Shown piece after piece: positions 1-9,516 of a DNA stretch of 64,000 nucleotides. Every line of letters starts with the position of its first letter. Position 1 is the stretch's first letter. This stretch comes from Panacagrimonas sp965216845. Its GTDB lineage: Bacteria; Pseudomonadota; Gammaproteobacteria; Nevskiales; Nevskiaceae. The position numbers were made by a program, and so were the translations under genes. Below the pieces are notes generated by a model. That model saw nothing but the letters and a program-made list of their open reading frames with translations. It was not told where the DNA came from and ran no database searches. The DNA lies in the NCBI GenBank assembly GCA_965216845.1, contig OZ244200.1, positions 1,426,001 through 1,490,000 on the forward strand, given 5' to 3'.

Positions 1-1
1 C

Positions 2-859
2 AAGCCGCAGCGTCGCGGCCTTGCTTATGTTCCGCAAGAGCCCAGTTTGTTTGCACATATGAACGTGCGGGCAAATCTTGAATATGGATGGCGTCGCGCC
101 AAACGGCCGGACGCGGTGAACTACGATGAAATCATCGGCTTGCTGGGCCTGGAGAGTTTTCTGGAGCGCCGCCCCGAGCAGCTTTCCGGAGGTGAGAAGC
201 AACGTGTGGCGATTGCCAGAGCCTTGTTGTCCGGCCCCGAACTATTGCTGTTCGATGAGCCGCTTTCGGCGCTGGACGCGGCGCGAAAATCCGAGTTTTT
301 GCCTTACCTGGATAAATTGCACGACACATTATCGGTGCCGACAATTTACGTCAGCCATTCGATTGAAGAAATGCGCCGGATTGCCGATTATCTTGTCCTG
401 ATCCGAGACGGACGCGTACAGGCGCAGGGTCCGATTCAAGACATTCTGCCCCGGCTTGATCTGGCGGCCAGTTTCTCCAGGGATCCGTCGGTGGTTTTTG
501 AATCAAGAATCATGGCGCACGATGCCTCGGATTATCTCACGCAGCTGAGTTTCTCCGGTGGCATCCTGTGGGTGCCGATGCGCGCCGAAGCGGTGGGTCG
601 AAGCTTGCGCTGCGAAATCCATGCCCGCGATGTGAGTCTGAGCCTGGAGCAGCCACAGGCCAGCAGTGTCTTGAACCGCGTGCCGGTCAAGGTGGTGGGT
701 ATTGGCGCAACCGAGCCGGCCGGTCAGATGTTGGTGCGACTCGACGCGGGCGGCACGGCGCTATTGTCACGCGTGACGCAACGTTCCTGCAGAAGTTTGA
801 ACCTGAGACCGGGCCTGGAACTGTGGGCGCAAATCAAGGCGGCGGCGCTGATCGACTGA
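2..859 (+). CDS. modC: Molybdate ABC transporter ATP-binding protein ModC (5' truncated by window edge)
   Basis: This is the nucleotide-binding subunit that energises high-affinity molybdate import with ModA (periplasmic binding protein) and ModB (permease). The frame is open from the first bases, and the Q-loop region (YVPQEPSLFAH) is read before the first in-frame ATG, so the Walker A segment lies outside the window. The ABC signature LSGGEKQ and Walker B LLLFDEP followed by SALD are present, then an H-loop in YVSHS. The last ~70 residues fit the ModC-specific TOBE domain that binds oxyanion. The length is consistent with loss of about 80-90 N-terminal residues. modA and modB would be expected just upstream. 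Other ABC ATPases with TOBE domains (sulfate, iron, sugar) are possible, but the order and spacing of motifs match ModC best. Confidence 0.88.
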   Translation, partial: KPQRRGLAYVPQEPSLFAHMNVRANLEYGWRRAKRPDAVNYDEIIGLLGLESFLERRPEQLSGGEKQRVAIARALLSGPELLLFDEPLSALDAARKSEFLPYLDKLHDTLSVPTIYVSHSIEEMRRIADYLVLIRDGRVQAQGPIQDILPRLDLAASFSRDPSVVFESRIMAHDASDYLTQLSFSGGILWVPMRAEAVGRSLRCEIHARDVSLSLEQPQASSVLNRVPVKVVGIGATEPAGQMLVRLDAGGTALLSRVTQRSCRSLNLRPGLELWAQIKAAALID

Positions 860-1017
860 CCCGGATCTGCCACCGGGGTCGCCGTTGCGCCGTGATGCCG
901 CCTGATTCGGCGCCGGGGAGCCAGCCGCCTTGCCAAATGCCGCCGCCGGCGCATGCCGGTTCATCGGTTGGACTCGGCCGGGCAAGTGTTGTCCGACCCG
1001 GATTGATCATGACTGGC

Positions 1018-4000
1018 CTATTGCAGTTGCAGGGCAATGCTTTGTACCGACGTCGAATCCGCCGCGCCGATGGGGCCGGTGCCAATACGGGCGGTGCTTG
1101 CGCTGCCCAAGTCGACGGAAAACAGGCTTGCGCGATCTTCACCAGCGATCACCGCGCTCATCAAGGCCAGACCGGTGCCGCTGCCGGCGATGTCCAGACT
1201 GATGGGTTGATTGGTGTCGAGTTCGGCGTCCACAAAGCCGATGGGCGTGAGCAGGCCGGTGGCGGCGTTCTGCATCGCCAGGCGCGGCCGATTGGCGGCG
1301 TCGATCACGAATAACGTCGTTTGCGTGGCGCCCGGCACGCTGTTGGCGTAGGCGGCGGCGCTCAGTGCTGGCGCGACGCGCGACAGGTCGCCGTCCAGCA
1401 GCGTATCGCCGGCCGCAGTGAGGACGGTGACGCCGTCCAGATCCAGCACGGTTTCCACCGCCGAACGCAGGTTTTGTCCGCTGTCGCTGATGATGCGCAA
1501 GCGGTCGGCGCGTGGGTTGAAGTCGATGGCGAAGGCGCTGCCGTCGAGGCCGCCGAAACCTTCGACCGATCCGGCCGGCGGCATCAATTCAGCCACCGCC
1601 GTGGCGCTGCCGTCTTCGGCCAGAGTGTAGAGGCGTGCGTTGCTGGAAAGCGCATAGAGCTGGGCGTCCGCCGGACGGTAATCGATGCTGAGCAGGGTTT
1701 CGCCGTCGCCCAGGCCAGTGATGGCGGTTTCGGTGATGGCGTCCGGGGCGTTGCGCGCGAATTGCAGCAGGGTGCCGTCCGCGCGCAAGCCGATGAGCAG
1801 GCTGTCATCGGCGGGAGCGTCCATCGCCGGGACGGCGGTCAGGGCGCGCAAGGCGCCGCTACCGTCGCCAATGGCGCCGATCAGGCTCAGTGCCTGGCTT
1901 GCGTCCAGGTTGACCGCATACAGGTTGCTGACGCCGTCTACCGTCACGGCAGCGACTGCGGTGTTGGCGGCGATGATTTCCAGGCCGCTGAAACTGCCGA
2001 TCACACCGTCCAGGCCCAGCGGCGCCAGATCAATCACCCCGCCGTCGTTGGGCGGCAGGATTTGTACCAGCCGTTGTCCGACCAAATCCAGCCCGAACAA
2101 GTCAGTGCCGATATCGTCATCACTGACGAAGTTGTTGCTGTAAGCCACCGATGAGATGGAAAAGTCGTCCGCGTAGCCGGTGCGGCCATCGGTGAAGGTG
2201 TTGCCGAAATCCGGATTGCCGACGCGCAGGCTCTGGCCGGTGGAGCCACCGTCAAGCCCATCAGACACGATGCGCAAGGCCACCGGCCCGGTCGGGTTGA
2301 AATCCACTCCGAAACGCGTGCCCTGCAGGCCGTTGTAACGTGTCGGCTCGCCGGTGTTGTCCGATGCATCCGCTGCCAGATTGGCCGCCAACTGCGCCTC
2401 GGCAGTCTGTGGATCAACCGTGTACAGGCGTTCGGCGTCAGTCAGCAAATAAAGCGTTCCGCTGGACGGGCGCAAATCGATGCCCAGAATAGTTTCACCA
2501 TCGCCCAGTCCGCTGATGTTGCCGACGGTGGTCACCGCACTTGGGTCCGCGCGATCAATTTGCAACAGATCGCCGTCAGCGTTGACGCCGAACAGCGAAG
2601 CCGCCGGCGGCGCTTGTTGCGACACCACACCGACCAGCGCCGCGCCAGCCACACGACTATTGGCGATGCTGCCGTTTGTGGGCGTGGCCGCACCGCTGGC
2701 CAGATCGACATCCAGCAGAACCGATGCGTCATCGCCATCGATCTGCGCCGCCAACAAGGCGGAAGAGGCGCCGGCGATGAGTTCCATGCCGTTGGTGGCG
2801 GAGACATCAAGGCCCAGATTGCCGACTGCCGTGCTGATGCCGCAATTGGGGTTGTCCGCGTCCGGCGTCTCACCGCAGGCGCCGGTTCCGGACGGATCGG
2901 CGCCGATCAGCACCAATTGGTCGCTCAGCGTGTTGACGGCGAACAAGGCGGTGTTCGCCGCGCCATCAAAGCTGTTGCTGTAAGCCGCGGCGCTGGCACC
3001 GGCCACAGCGCCGGATAGTGTGCTGTCGACCACCGTTGCGCCATCATCCACGTTCGCGCGCAGATTCTGGCCGCTGTCGGAAACGATGCGCAGGCGATCC
3101 GCCACCGGGTTGAAGTCCACGCCAAAGCGGTTGCCGTTGAGCGTTTCGCTCAGCGTTTGCGCATTGCTGGCGGCGCCGCTGCTGGTATCCAGCGTGTAGA
3201 CGCGGCTGGCGTCGGTGACGATCAGCACATCGCCGTTGGCCGGCCGCAGGTCCATGCCCACCACGTTTTCCGTGCCGATGCCGCTGATGCTTTGCTGGGT
3301 GCATAGCTTGCCGGGCGCGGCGCTGTTGAAGCTCACCACGGCGCCGTCGGCATTCACGCCAATCAGCTCGCCCTGCGCTTGATTCGGCGCGATGTCCGCG
3401 GGCGCCATCGCCAGGCTCAGGACAATTTCAAATTCATCCGTGCCGATTTCGCCGATCGCGGTGGCAGCGCCGGTTTGCAGATTGACGCGGTGCAGGGTGG
3501 ATCGGTCGTCGGCGTCGCTTAAGGCGACAAAGCCCTGATCACTGCCATCGGCGCCGGTGAAGATCTCGAAGCCGTTGACCAGCTGCGCGTCAATGCCCAG
3601 CGGCCCCACATTTGAAAGCAGACCGTCGTTGGGCGCGCCGCTGCTCAGGAGCTGATCGTTTCCCGTGTCCAGGTAATAAGTCGTTGTGCGGCAGGTGGCG
3701 CTGAAGTTGTCGGAATAAGCCACCGCGGTGACATTGAAGGCGAACGGGTTGCCCAGACGCAGGCTGCCGTCGGTCACGGTGGCGCCGTTATCCACGTTGA
3801 TACGCAGATTTTGCGCGTTGTTGGAAACCACGCGCATGCGATCCGGCACCGGATTGAAATCAATGCCGAAACGGAAACCGTTGAGGCCGGAAAACGGATT
3901 GCTGTTATCTGAGGCATCCGCGCTCAGGCTGGCGACCACCACGCCGGCGGCGGTTTCCGGGTCCAGCACCACCACACGGCCAAGACTGGTGAGGCCGTAG

Positions 4001-4254
4001 ATGCGGCCGTCGCTGGGGCGGATATCAATCCCCAATACCGCTTCATTGGCGTCGAGCCCGGTGATGAACTGGCTGCGCAAGACGCGACCCGGATCATCGC
4101 GGTCGAAACTGATCAGCCGATTCAAATTGGTGAGCGCAAAGGTGTCACCTTGCAAGGCGCCGGGAAACACCGGGCCGCCACCGCCGCAAGCGCTCAGCAC
4201 GCTGACCAGGCCGATGAGCGAAAGCCATTTCAGGCGCAGGGTGTTGGTGCGCAT
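1018..4254 (-). CDS. Putative lipoprotein with four tandem DUF4394 repeats
   Basis: This is a 1078-residue predicted lipoprotein of unknown function. The ATG at 4254 is chosen because AAGGAG lies 7 bases upstream and because it gives a clean signal sequence ending LSAC followed by a Gly run; the frame stays open further upstream into mpl. The mature protein is four copies of a ~250-residue unit. Each opens with a phrase like 'GVNADG-LLxFD--P' and continues with ITGLGDGETxLGIDxRP, a 'lYtLd' strand, GxDFNPxADRLRIxSDsGQNLR, and a late AAYxNSxxgattTxLf-iD block. These are the hallmarks of DUF4394, a family read as a beta-propeller-like repeat in secreted proteins. Most family members carry one or two units. 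The gene is 150 bp downstream of mpl on the same strand. Role unknown; a surface or periplasmic location is inferred. Confidence 0.8.
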   Translation of the reverse strand: MRTNTLRLKWLSLIGLVSVLSACGGGGPVFPGALQGDTFALTNLNRLISFDRDDPGRVLRSQFITGLDANEAVLGIDIRPSDGRIYGLTSLGRVVVLDPETAAGVVVASLSADASDNSNPFSGLNGFRFGIDFNPVPDRMRVVSNNAQNLRINVDNGATVTDGSLRLGNPFAFNVTAVAYSDNFSATCRTTTYYLDTGNDQLLSSGAPNDGLLSNVGPLGIDAQLVNGFEIFTGADGSDQGFVALSDADDRSTLHRVNLQTGAATAIGEIGTDEFEIVLSLAMAPADIAPNQAQGELIGVNADGAVVSFNSAAPGKLCTQQSISGIGTENVVGMDLRPANGDVLIVTDASRVYTLDTSSGAASNAQTLSETLNGNRFGVDFNPVADRLRIVSDSGQNLRANVDDGATVVDSTLSGAVAGASAAAYSNSFDGAANTALFAVNTLSDQLVLIGADPSGTGACGETPDADNPNCGISTAVGNLGLDVSATNGMELIAGASSALLAAQIDGDDASVLLDVDLASGAATPTNGSIANSRVAGAALVGVVSQQAPPAASLFGVNADGDLLQIDRADPSAVTTVGNISGLGDGETILGIDLRPSSGTLYLLTDAERLYTVDPQTAEAQLAANLAADASDNTGEPTRYNGLQGTRFGVDFNPTGPVALRIVSDGLDGGSTGQSLRVGNPDFGNTFTDGRTGYADDFSISSVAYSNNFVSDDDIGTDLFGLDLVGQRLVQILPPNDGGVIDLAPLGLDGVIGSFSGLEIIAANTAVAAVTVDGVSNLYAVNLDASQALSLIGAIGDGSGALRALTAVPAMDAPADDSLLIGLRADGTLLQFARNAPDAITETAITGLGDGETLLSIDYRPADAQLYALSSNARLYTLAEDGSATAVAELMPPAGSVEGFGGLDGSAFAIDFNPRADRLRIISDSGQNLRSAVETVLDLDGVTVLTAAGDTLLDGDLSRVAPALSAAAYANSVPGATQTTLFVIDAANRPRLAMQNAATGLLTPIGFVDAELDTNQPISLDIAGSGTGLALMSAVIAGEDRASLFSVDLGSASTARIGTGPIGAADSTSVQSIALQLQ

Positions 4255-4403
4255 CCTTGATCTCCTTGTTGATGCGGGAAGCGGCATCGGCCAAGTGGTG
4301 CCGCGCAAACAGCGCCCGCTCCCCGGGGTTTTTCTCTGACGATGGTTCAGCCTTGTGAGCTTACGCCAAGCCCGACCGTAATCAAACCGGCATTTCGGCG
4401 TTC

Positions 4404-5753
4404 TCACAGGCTTGTGGCGCGCAAGCGTTCCAGCAGTCGTTGATGAATGTTGCCGAAATCGCCGTTGCTCATGATCAGCACCGCGTCTCCAGCCTGGACA
4501 TGGGCGATGATGGCATCAATCGTCGCCGCCACGGATGGGCGCAGCTGAAGCTTTTCCCCCAAACCCGCCAATGCGGCGTTGGCGTCCCAGGCCAGGTCGG
4601 GGCGGGCGTAAACAAAAGCCAGATCAGCGCCTTTCAAGCTGTCGGCCAGCTCATGACTCATGCTGCCCAGGCGCATGGTGTTGGAACGCGGCTCCAGCAC
4701 CGCCAGCACCCGACCCTTGGCCCGTTCTCTCAGGGCTTTGATGCTGGCGCGCACGGCGGTGGGGTGATGGGCAAAGTCGTCAAACACCCGCACGCCGCCT
4801 TCTTCGCCTCGCGGTTCCAGGCGCCGTCGCACATTTTGGAACTGACTCAGCGCCGCCGCGCTTTGTTGGGCCGACACGCCCAGTTCAGCCGCCGCCGCCA
4901 TCGCCGCCAGTGCGTTGGACCGATTGTGCGCGCCCATCAAATCGGTTCGCACGTCAATGGGAGGTTGACCGTCTGGCTGCAATTGGAAGCCTTGCTCGGT
5001 GGCCTGGGCGGACCAGCCGTCTTCGGCATTGAATCGCGTCACGGGTGTCCAGCAACCCTGCGCCAGCACGCGCGGCAGGTTTTGATCCAGGCCGTTGACG
5101 ATCAGCCGTCCGCTGGCCGGGACGGTGCGGATCAGATGATGAAACTGGCGTTCAATGGCGGCCAGGTCATCGAAGATGTCGGCGTGATCGAACTCCAGAT
5201 TGTTCAAGATCACCGTGCGCGGGCGGTAGTGAATGAACTTGCTGCGCTTGTCGAAAAAAGCGGTGTCGTATTCGTCGGCCTCAATCACGAAGGCCTCGCC
5301 GGTGCCCAGGCGCGCGGAGACGCCGAAATTCAAGGGCGCGCCGCCGATCAGGAATCCCGGTTCCAGTCCGGCGTCCTGCAGAATCCACGCCAGCAGCGAT
5401 GCAGTCGTGGTCTTGCCGTGAGTTCCGGCGACTGCCAGCACGTGACGCTGGAGCAAGACGTTTTCCGCCAGCCATTGCGGGCCGGAGGTATAGGGCAGGC
5501 CGTGGTCCAGCACGTATTCCATCGCCGGATTGCCGCGCGTGACGACGTTGCCGACGATCACCAGATCGGGCGCCGGGTCGAGCTGGGACGGATCAAAGCC
5601 GCGCGTCACCGCAATGCCCAACTGTTCCAGCTGGGTGGACATCGGCGGCCAGGCGTTGGCATCCGCGCCGGTGACGCGGTGACCGGCCTCACGCGCAATG
5701 GCGGCAATGCCGCCCATGAAGGTGCCGCAAATGCCCAGGATGTGAACGTGCAT
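4404..5753 (-). CDS. mpl: UDP-N-acetylmuramate:L-Ala-gamma-D-Glu-meso-DAP ligase
   Basis: Mpl reattaches the recycled tripeptide L-Ala-D-Glu-meso-DAP to UDP-MurNAc in the cytoplasm, returning peptidoglycan fragments to the synthesis pathway. At 449 residues it has the usual length. It has the N-terminal Rossmann start HILGICGTFMGGIAAIAREAG, the central ATP-binding loop VAGTHGKTTTASLLAW, the carbamoylated-Lys/Mg region with EADEYDTAFFDKRSKF, which is distinctive for Mpl rather than MurC, and the NNLEFDHADIF motif. The C-terminal ligase domain includes FDDFAHHPTAV. It begins 16 bp after the preceding same-strand membrane-protein gene, so the two are probably co-transcribed. No clear Shine-Dalgarno sequence is visible, which suggests translational coupling. 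Confidence 0.95.
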   Translation of the reverse strand: MHVHILGICGTFMGGIAAIAREAGHRVTGADANAWPPMSTQLEQLGIAVTRGFDPSQLDPAPDLVIVGNVVTRGNPAMEYVLDHGLPYTSGPQWLAENVLLQRHVLAVAGTHGKTTTASLLAWILQDAGLEPGFLIGGAPLNFGVSARLGTGEAFVIEADEYDTAFFDKRSKFIHYRPRTVILNNLEFDHADIFDDLAAIERQFHHLIRTVPASGRLIVNGLDQNLPRVLAQGCWTPVTRFNAEDGWSAQATEQGFQLQPDGQPPIDVRTDLMGAHNRSNALAAMAAAAELGVSAQQSAAALSQFQNVRRRLEPRGEEGGVRVFDDFAHHPTAVRASIKALRERAKGRVLAVLEPRSNTMRLGSMSHELADSLKGADLAFVYARPDLAWDANAALAGLGEKLQLRPSVAATIDAIIAHVQAGDAVLIMSNGDFGNIHQRLLERLRATSL

Positions 5754-5769
5754 TGAGTGTTGAGGTGGT

Positions 5770-6345
5770 TCAGCCCGTGCCCAGCAATACCCCGGCCAGC
5801 GAGCCGAAGAACACCACGAACATCAAGGTGCTGATCGCCACCACCAGCGCCAGCAGCGCGCCGATCCACAGATTCACATTGGCCGCGTGCCGATAAATAT
5901 GCGCGGTGACGGCGAAGTTCCACACATTGAGAATGTTCATGATGAACGACGGCCCCGCCGGCAGCTGCACCGGATTGTTTTGCGCCGCCAGCTCCGGATT
6001 TTCCGCCAGCCGCGAAAATTCCGGCGCGATTTGCGCAAACGGCGGAATCAGCAACAGGGTCAGCGTGCCGGTGCAGGCCAGCAGGCTGTGCCAGGTTTGC
6101 ATGAAGCGCCCATCCAGCTGACGCGCGCGCAGAATCAGCCGTGTGGCGATGGCGACACCGCCAATCATCGCCGCAGCCATCGCCACCGCCAGCCCCGGTG
6201 GCAGGACCATGGCGAACACCGCGTAATTGGCCAGCACCCCGAACGGCAAAAGGAACCGGGTCAACAGCGGGTCAAACGGAAAATCCTGCGGTCCTGCGCG
6301 GAACAGCAGGATGTGCAGGGTCAGTCGCAAGGCGTTGCCAATCAT
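5770..6345 (-). CDS. Hypothetical integral membrane protein
   Basis: This 191-residue protein has roughly five hydrophobic segments: around residues 30-50, 52-72, 86-105, 130-150 and 160-188. There is no charged signal peptide and no catalytic motif that I recognise. Its N-terminus (LRLTLHILLFRAGPQDFPFDP) and central PQLPAGP-like loop look like a small conserved family of uncharacterised proteobacterial inner-membrane proteins, but I cannot name one. It is the first gene of a probable two-gene unit with mpl (16-bp gap) and is divergent from rnd across ~60 bp. A role in envelope biology is suggested only by that context. Confidence 0.7.
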   Translation of the reverse strand: MIGNALRLTLHILLFRAGPQDFPFDPLLTRFLLPFGVLANYAVFAMVLPPGLAVAMAAAMIGGVAIATRLILRARQLDGRFMQTWHSLLACTGTLTLLLIPPFAQIAPEFSRLAENPELAAQNNPVQLPAGPSFIMNILNVWNFAVTAHIYRHAANVNLWIGALLALVVAISTLMFVVFFGSLAGVLLGTG

Positions 6346-6404
6346 GCGTGTGGGCGGAAATCCGTGAATGGGTATTGTAGGGCCTGTTAACCGTCCTTCG
6401 CCGA

Positions 6405-7529
6405 ATGTCTATCTCCTCCGAGTCCAATACGTCGACGCAACCCATCCTCATCAGCACTCCGAGCCAGTTGCAGGCCTGCGTGGCGCAATTGCTGGGCGGC
6501 GAATTCGTCGCGGTGGATACCGAGTTCGTGCGCGAGCAGACCTATTTCCCGCAGCTGTGTCTGATTCAACTCGGAGACGCTGAGCGTCAGTACTGCGTGG
6601 ATGCGCTGGCGGTTACGGACTTGAACCCGCTGTCGGCGCTGTTGGACTCGCCAGGCCTGATCAAGCTGTTTCACGCCGCCTCGCAGGATCTGGAAATCTT
6701 CGTGCGCTTGTTCGGGCGTTGTCCCAAGCCGCTGTTCGATACGCAGACCGCCGCCGCCATGTTGGGCCTGGGCGATCAGCTCGGTTACGCCGGGCTGGTG
6801 GAAAAGCTTTGCGGCGTGAAGCTGGATAAATCGCTATCTCGCACCAATTGGGCCCGGCGGCCACTATCGGCGCCGGAGCTGGCCTACGCTGCGGCGGATG
6901 TCGATTATCTGGCGAGGATGTATCCGCAGTTGCGTCAGCGTCTGCATGACAAAGGGCGGTTGCCCTGGCTCGAACAGGAAGGGCAGCGACAGGCCGTGGC
7001 GGAACGCTACCAGGCGCATCCCGAACAGGAATGGAAGCGGCTCAAAGGCCTGGCGAAGCTGGACGCGCTGGCGCAACACACGGCGGCGGCGCTGGCCACC
7101 TGGCGCGAACGCCGGGCGATGGCATCTGATCGGCCGCGCAAATGGATTCTGGCCGATGATGTGCTCTATCGCCTGGCCGAGCGCAGGCCGCGGGACATGG
7201 CGCAGTTGCAAGCGCTGACGCTGCTGCCGCCGGCTACGTTGCACAAGCATGGCGAGGCATTGCTGGCGCTGATCAATCAGGTTGATGCGTCGGCGGCGCG
7301 GCAGCCTTTGCTCGGCGAGCGTCTGCCGGAGGCAGAACACAAAGCCTGCTTCAAGCGTCTGAGTCAGGGCTTGCGTGAGATCGCTGGCCGCCTGCAAGTT
7401 CCGTCTGCTCTGCTGGCCAATCGTGCCGACCTGGAACGACTGGCGACCCAGGGCGCGGCAGCGGATATTCCGCTGCTCAGCGGCTGGCGCGCCGAAGTGG
7501 CCGGTCGCGCGCTGCTCGCCGAGCGCTGA
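6405..7529 (+). CDS. rnd: Ribonuclease D
   Basis: This is a 3'-to-5' exoribonuclease that trims tRNA precursors and other small structured RNAs. The 374-residue product has the DEDD exonuclease domain at the N-terminus: FVAVDTEFVREQTYFPQLCLIQ (Exo I), LIKLFHAASQDLEIF (Exo II) and YAAADVDYLARMYPQL (Exo III, DEDDy type with the tyrosine). An HRDC domain follows around residues 205-290 (ALATWRERRAMASDRPRKWILADDVL). Length and order match the E. coli enzyme. The ATG at 6405 lies close to the divergent membrane-protein gene, so a shared promoter region of about 60 bp is inferred. It converges with adk 9 bp after its stop. Confidence 0.94.
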   Translation: MSISSESNTSTQPILISTPSQLQACVAQLLGGEFVAVDTEFVREQTYFPQLCLIQLGDAERQYCVDALAVTDLNPLSALLDSPGLIKLFHAASQDLEIFVRLFGRCPKPLFDTQTAAAMLGLGDQLGYAGLVEKLCGVKLDKSLSRTNWARRPLSAPELAYAAADVDYLARMYPQLRQRLHDKGRLPWLEQEGQRQAVAERYQAHPEQEWKRLKGLAKLDALAQHTAAALATWRERRAMASDRPRKWILADDVLYRLAERRPRDMAQLQALTLLPPATLHKHGEALLALINQVDASAARQPLLGERLPEAEHKACFKRLSQGLREIAGRLQVPSALLANRADLERLATQGAAADIPLLSGWRAEVAGRALLAER

Positions 7530-7538
7530 TCGTCAGCC

Positions 7539-8102
7539 TTAGTTCAGAACGCTCTGGATGCGATTGAAGATCTCATCAAGATCGCCGATGCCTTCGACCA
7601 TCACCAGCTTGTCCTGCTGGTCGTAATAATCCAGCAGCGGCTTGGTTTCGGCGTTATAAACCTCGATGCGATGACGGATCACTTCTTCCTTGTCGTCCTG
7701 CCGGCCTTCCTTTTCCGCCCGTTCCAGCAGGCGCCGTACGATTTCATGGTCGTGCACGTGCAGGTGCACCGCTTTCTCGATCGCCGGCTGGCCTAGATCC
7801 TTGAGCAAGCCGTCCAGCACTTCGGCCTGCGCCTTGTTACGCGGAAAGCCGTCGAGAATGTAGCCCTTGGCGGCGTCGGCTTGCGTCAGGCGCTCCTTGA
7901 CGATGCCGATGACGATTTCGTCCGCCACCAGTTCGCCGGCGTCCATGGCGGCCTTGGCTTTCTGGCCCAGCTCGGTACCGGCCTTGACCGCAGCACGCAG
8001 CGCATCACCGGTGGACACCTTGGGGATGCCATAGCGTTGCACCAACTTCTCTCCCTGCGTGCCTTTGCCCGAGCCGGGTGCGCCAAGCAATATGATTCTC
8101 AT
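7539..8102 (-). CDS. adk: Adenylate kinase (short form)
   Basis: This enzyme catalyses ATP + AMP = 2 ADP and balances the adenylate pool. The P-loop LLGAPGSGKGTQ is at residues 5-16, followed by VSTGDALR and the LDGFPRNKAQAE segment that binds AMP. At 187 residues it is the short type: the insert that forms the long zinc-type LID is missing and is replaced by a short LERAEKEGRQDDKEEVI loop. It is divergent from the PPi-phosphofructokinase gene with a ~160-bp gap. Because PPi-forming acyl-CoA synthetases generate AMP, its position next to PPi-metabolism genes is functionally coherent, though it may be coincidental. Confidence 0.96.
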   Translation of the reverse strand: MRIILLGAPGSGKGTQGEKLVQRYGIPKVSTGDALRAAVKAGTELGQKAKAAMDAGELVADEIVIGIVKERLTQADAAKGYILDGFPRNKAQAEVLDGLLKDLGQPAIEKAVHLHVHDHEIVRRLLERAEKEGRQDDKEEVIRHRIEVYNAETKPLLDYYDQQDKLVMVEGIGDLDEIFNRIQSVLN

Positions 8103-8262
8103 GTTCTGGATCTATCCTGTCTCATTAAAACGGCGGCAACGGCGCTGCTCAACGGCCGGCCGCTGCGCCCAAAAGGACGGCAGACGGTAACGGCGAGCCG
8201 CGTCGGCGTCAACGCAGGGCAGAACGTACACTGATCACATCGTTTCAAAGGAATAGCCAACC

Positions 8263-9516
8263 GTGGCGCGCAACGCACTCTACGCACAATCCGGCGGCGT
8301 GACCGCCGTGATCAACGCTTCGGCCCAGGGGGTGATTGAGCGCGCACGTGGCTATCCACAACGGATCGGCAAGCTGTTGGCCGGGCGCGACGGCATTGTT
8401 GGTGTGCTGGCGGAGGATCTGATCGACACCAGCCTGGAGCCGGCGAAGAACATCGCCGCGCTGGGACGAATGCCGGGCGGGGCGTTCGGCTCCTGTCGTC
8501 ACAAGCTCGGCTCGGTGGATGACAACCCGGCCGAATACGAGCGCCTCATTCAAGTGTTCAAGGCGCATGACATCGGCTACTTCTTCTACAACGGCGGCGG
8601 CGACTCGGCGGATACCTGCCTCAAGGTTGCGCAGATGGCGCAACGGATGAACTACCCGATTCAGGCCATTCATATCCCCAAGACCATGGACAACGATCTA
8701 CCGCACACCGATTGCTGTCCGGGTTTCGGCTCGGTGGCCAAATACACCGCCGTGTCCATTCGGGAGGCGGGGATGGATCTGGCCAGCATGGCGCGCAGCT
8801 CCACCAAGGTTTTCATTCTGGAAGTGATGGGGCGTCATGCCGGGTGGACCGCCGCCGCCGGCGGTTTGGCGGCAGACGCAGCCGGCGACGCGCCGCAAGT
8901 GATCCTGTTTCCGGAAGTCGTCTACGACCAGGCGCGGTTCCTTGCAGCGGTCGATCGCAGCGTGCGTGACTACGGTTATTGCGCCATTGTGGCCAGTGAG
9001 GGGCTGCGCAACGCCAACGGCAAATTCGTTTCCGAGGTGGGTAGCACCGATGCCTTCGGTCATCGGCAGTTGGGCGGCCTGGCGCCGCTGCTGGCGCAGA
9101 CCATCAAGAACGAGCTGGGCTACAAATATCACTACGCGGTGGCCGATTATCTGATGCGCGCCGCGCGTCACCTGGCGTCCAAAACCGATCTGGAGCAGGC
9201 CTATGCGGTGGGATCGGCTGCAGTCGAGCGCGCGCTGGCCGGGGAATCCGGCGTGATGGTGACCATTGATCGCCAACGCGATGAACCTTATCAGTGGCGC
9301 GTCGGATCGGTCGCTTTGGAGCAGGTCGCCAACGTGGAAAAAAAGATGCCGCCATCGTTTATCGATGACAGCGGCTTTCACATCACCCCGGCTTGTCGCC
9401 GCTATCTGGCGCCCTTGATCGCCGGCGAGGATCCGCCGCCGTTTCGCAACGGCATGCCGGACTATGTGCGCTTGCAAAACACCCCGGTGGTGCGGCGTTT
9501 GCCGCCTTACCCCTGA
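8263..9516 (+). CDS. pfp: Pyrophosphate-dependent 6-phosphofructokinase
   Basis: This enzyme interconverts fructose 6-phosphate + PPi and fructose 1,6-bisphosphate + Pi, a reversible glycolytic step that saves ATP. The 417-residue protein starts at GTG 8263, with AAAGGA ten bases before it. The donor-site motif reads GGGDS (111-115), placing Asp at the position where ATP-dependent enzymes have Gly. The second determinant is Lys140 in PKTMDNDL. Both substitutions are the established signature of PPi specificity. The catalytic Asp triad is in TMDND, and MGRHAGW forms the substrate-binding strand. No ATP-PFK is in the window. It lies between adk and a membrane pyrophosphatase gene in the same orientation as the latter. 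Confidence 0.95.
   Translation: MARNALYAQSGGVTAVINASAQGVIERARGYPQRIGKLLAGRDGIVGVLAEDLIDTSLEPAKNIAALGRMPGGAFGSCRHKLGSVDDNPAEYERLIQVFKAHDIGYFFYNGGGDSADTCLKVAQMAQRMNYPIQAIHIPKTMDNDLPHTDCCPGFGSVAKYTAVSIREAGMDLASMARSSTKVFILEVMGRHAGWTAAAGGLAADAAGDAPQVILFPEVVYDQARFLAAVDRSVRDYGYCAIVASEGLRNANGKFVSEVGSTDAFGHRQLGGLAPLLAQTIKNELGYKYHYAVADYLMRAARHLASKTDLEQAYAVGSAAVERALAGESGVMVTIDRQRDEPYQWRVGSVALEQVANVEKKMPPSFIDDSGFHITPACRRYLAPLIAGEDPPPFRNGMPDYVRLQNTPVVRRLPPYP

Noticed and set aside
4440..5756. 438-codon open frame opposite mpl, and similar long antisense frames (e.g. 8698-9639, 12564-14024, 43963-45843, 50263-51666, 52651-54312)
   Set aside because: They lie exactly opposite well-recognised genes, have Arg/Ala/Gln/His-rich low-complexity translations, and no motifs. 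High GC at third codon positions removes stops from the complementary strand.
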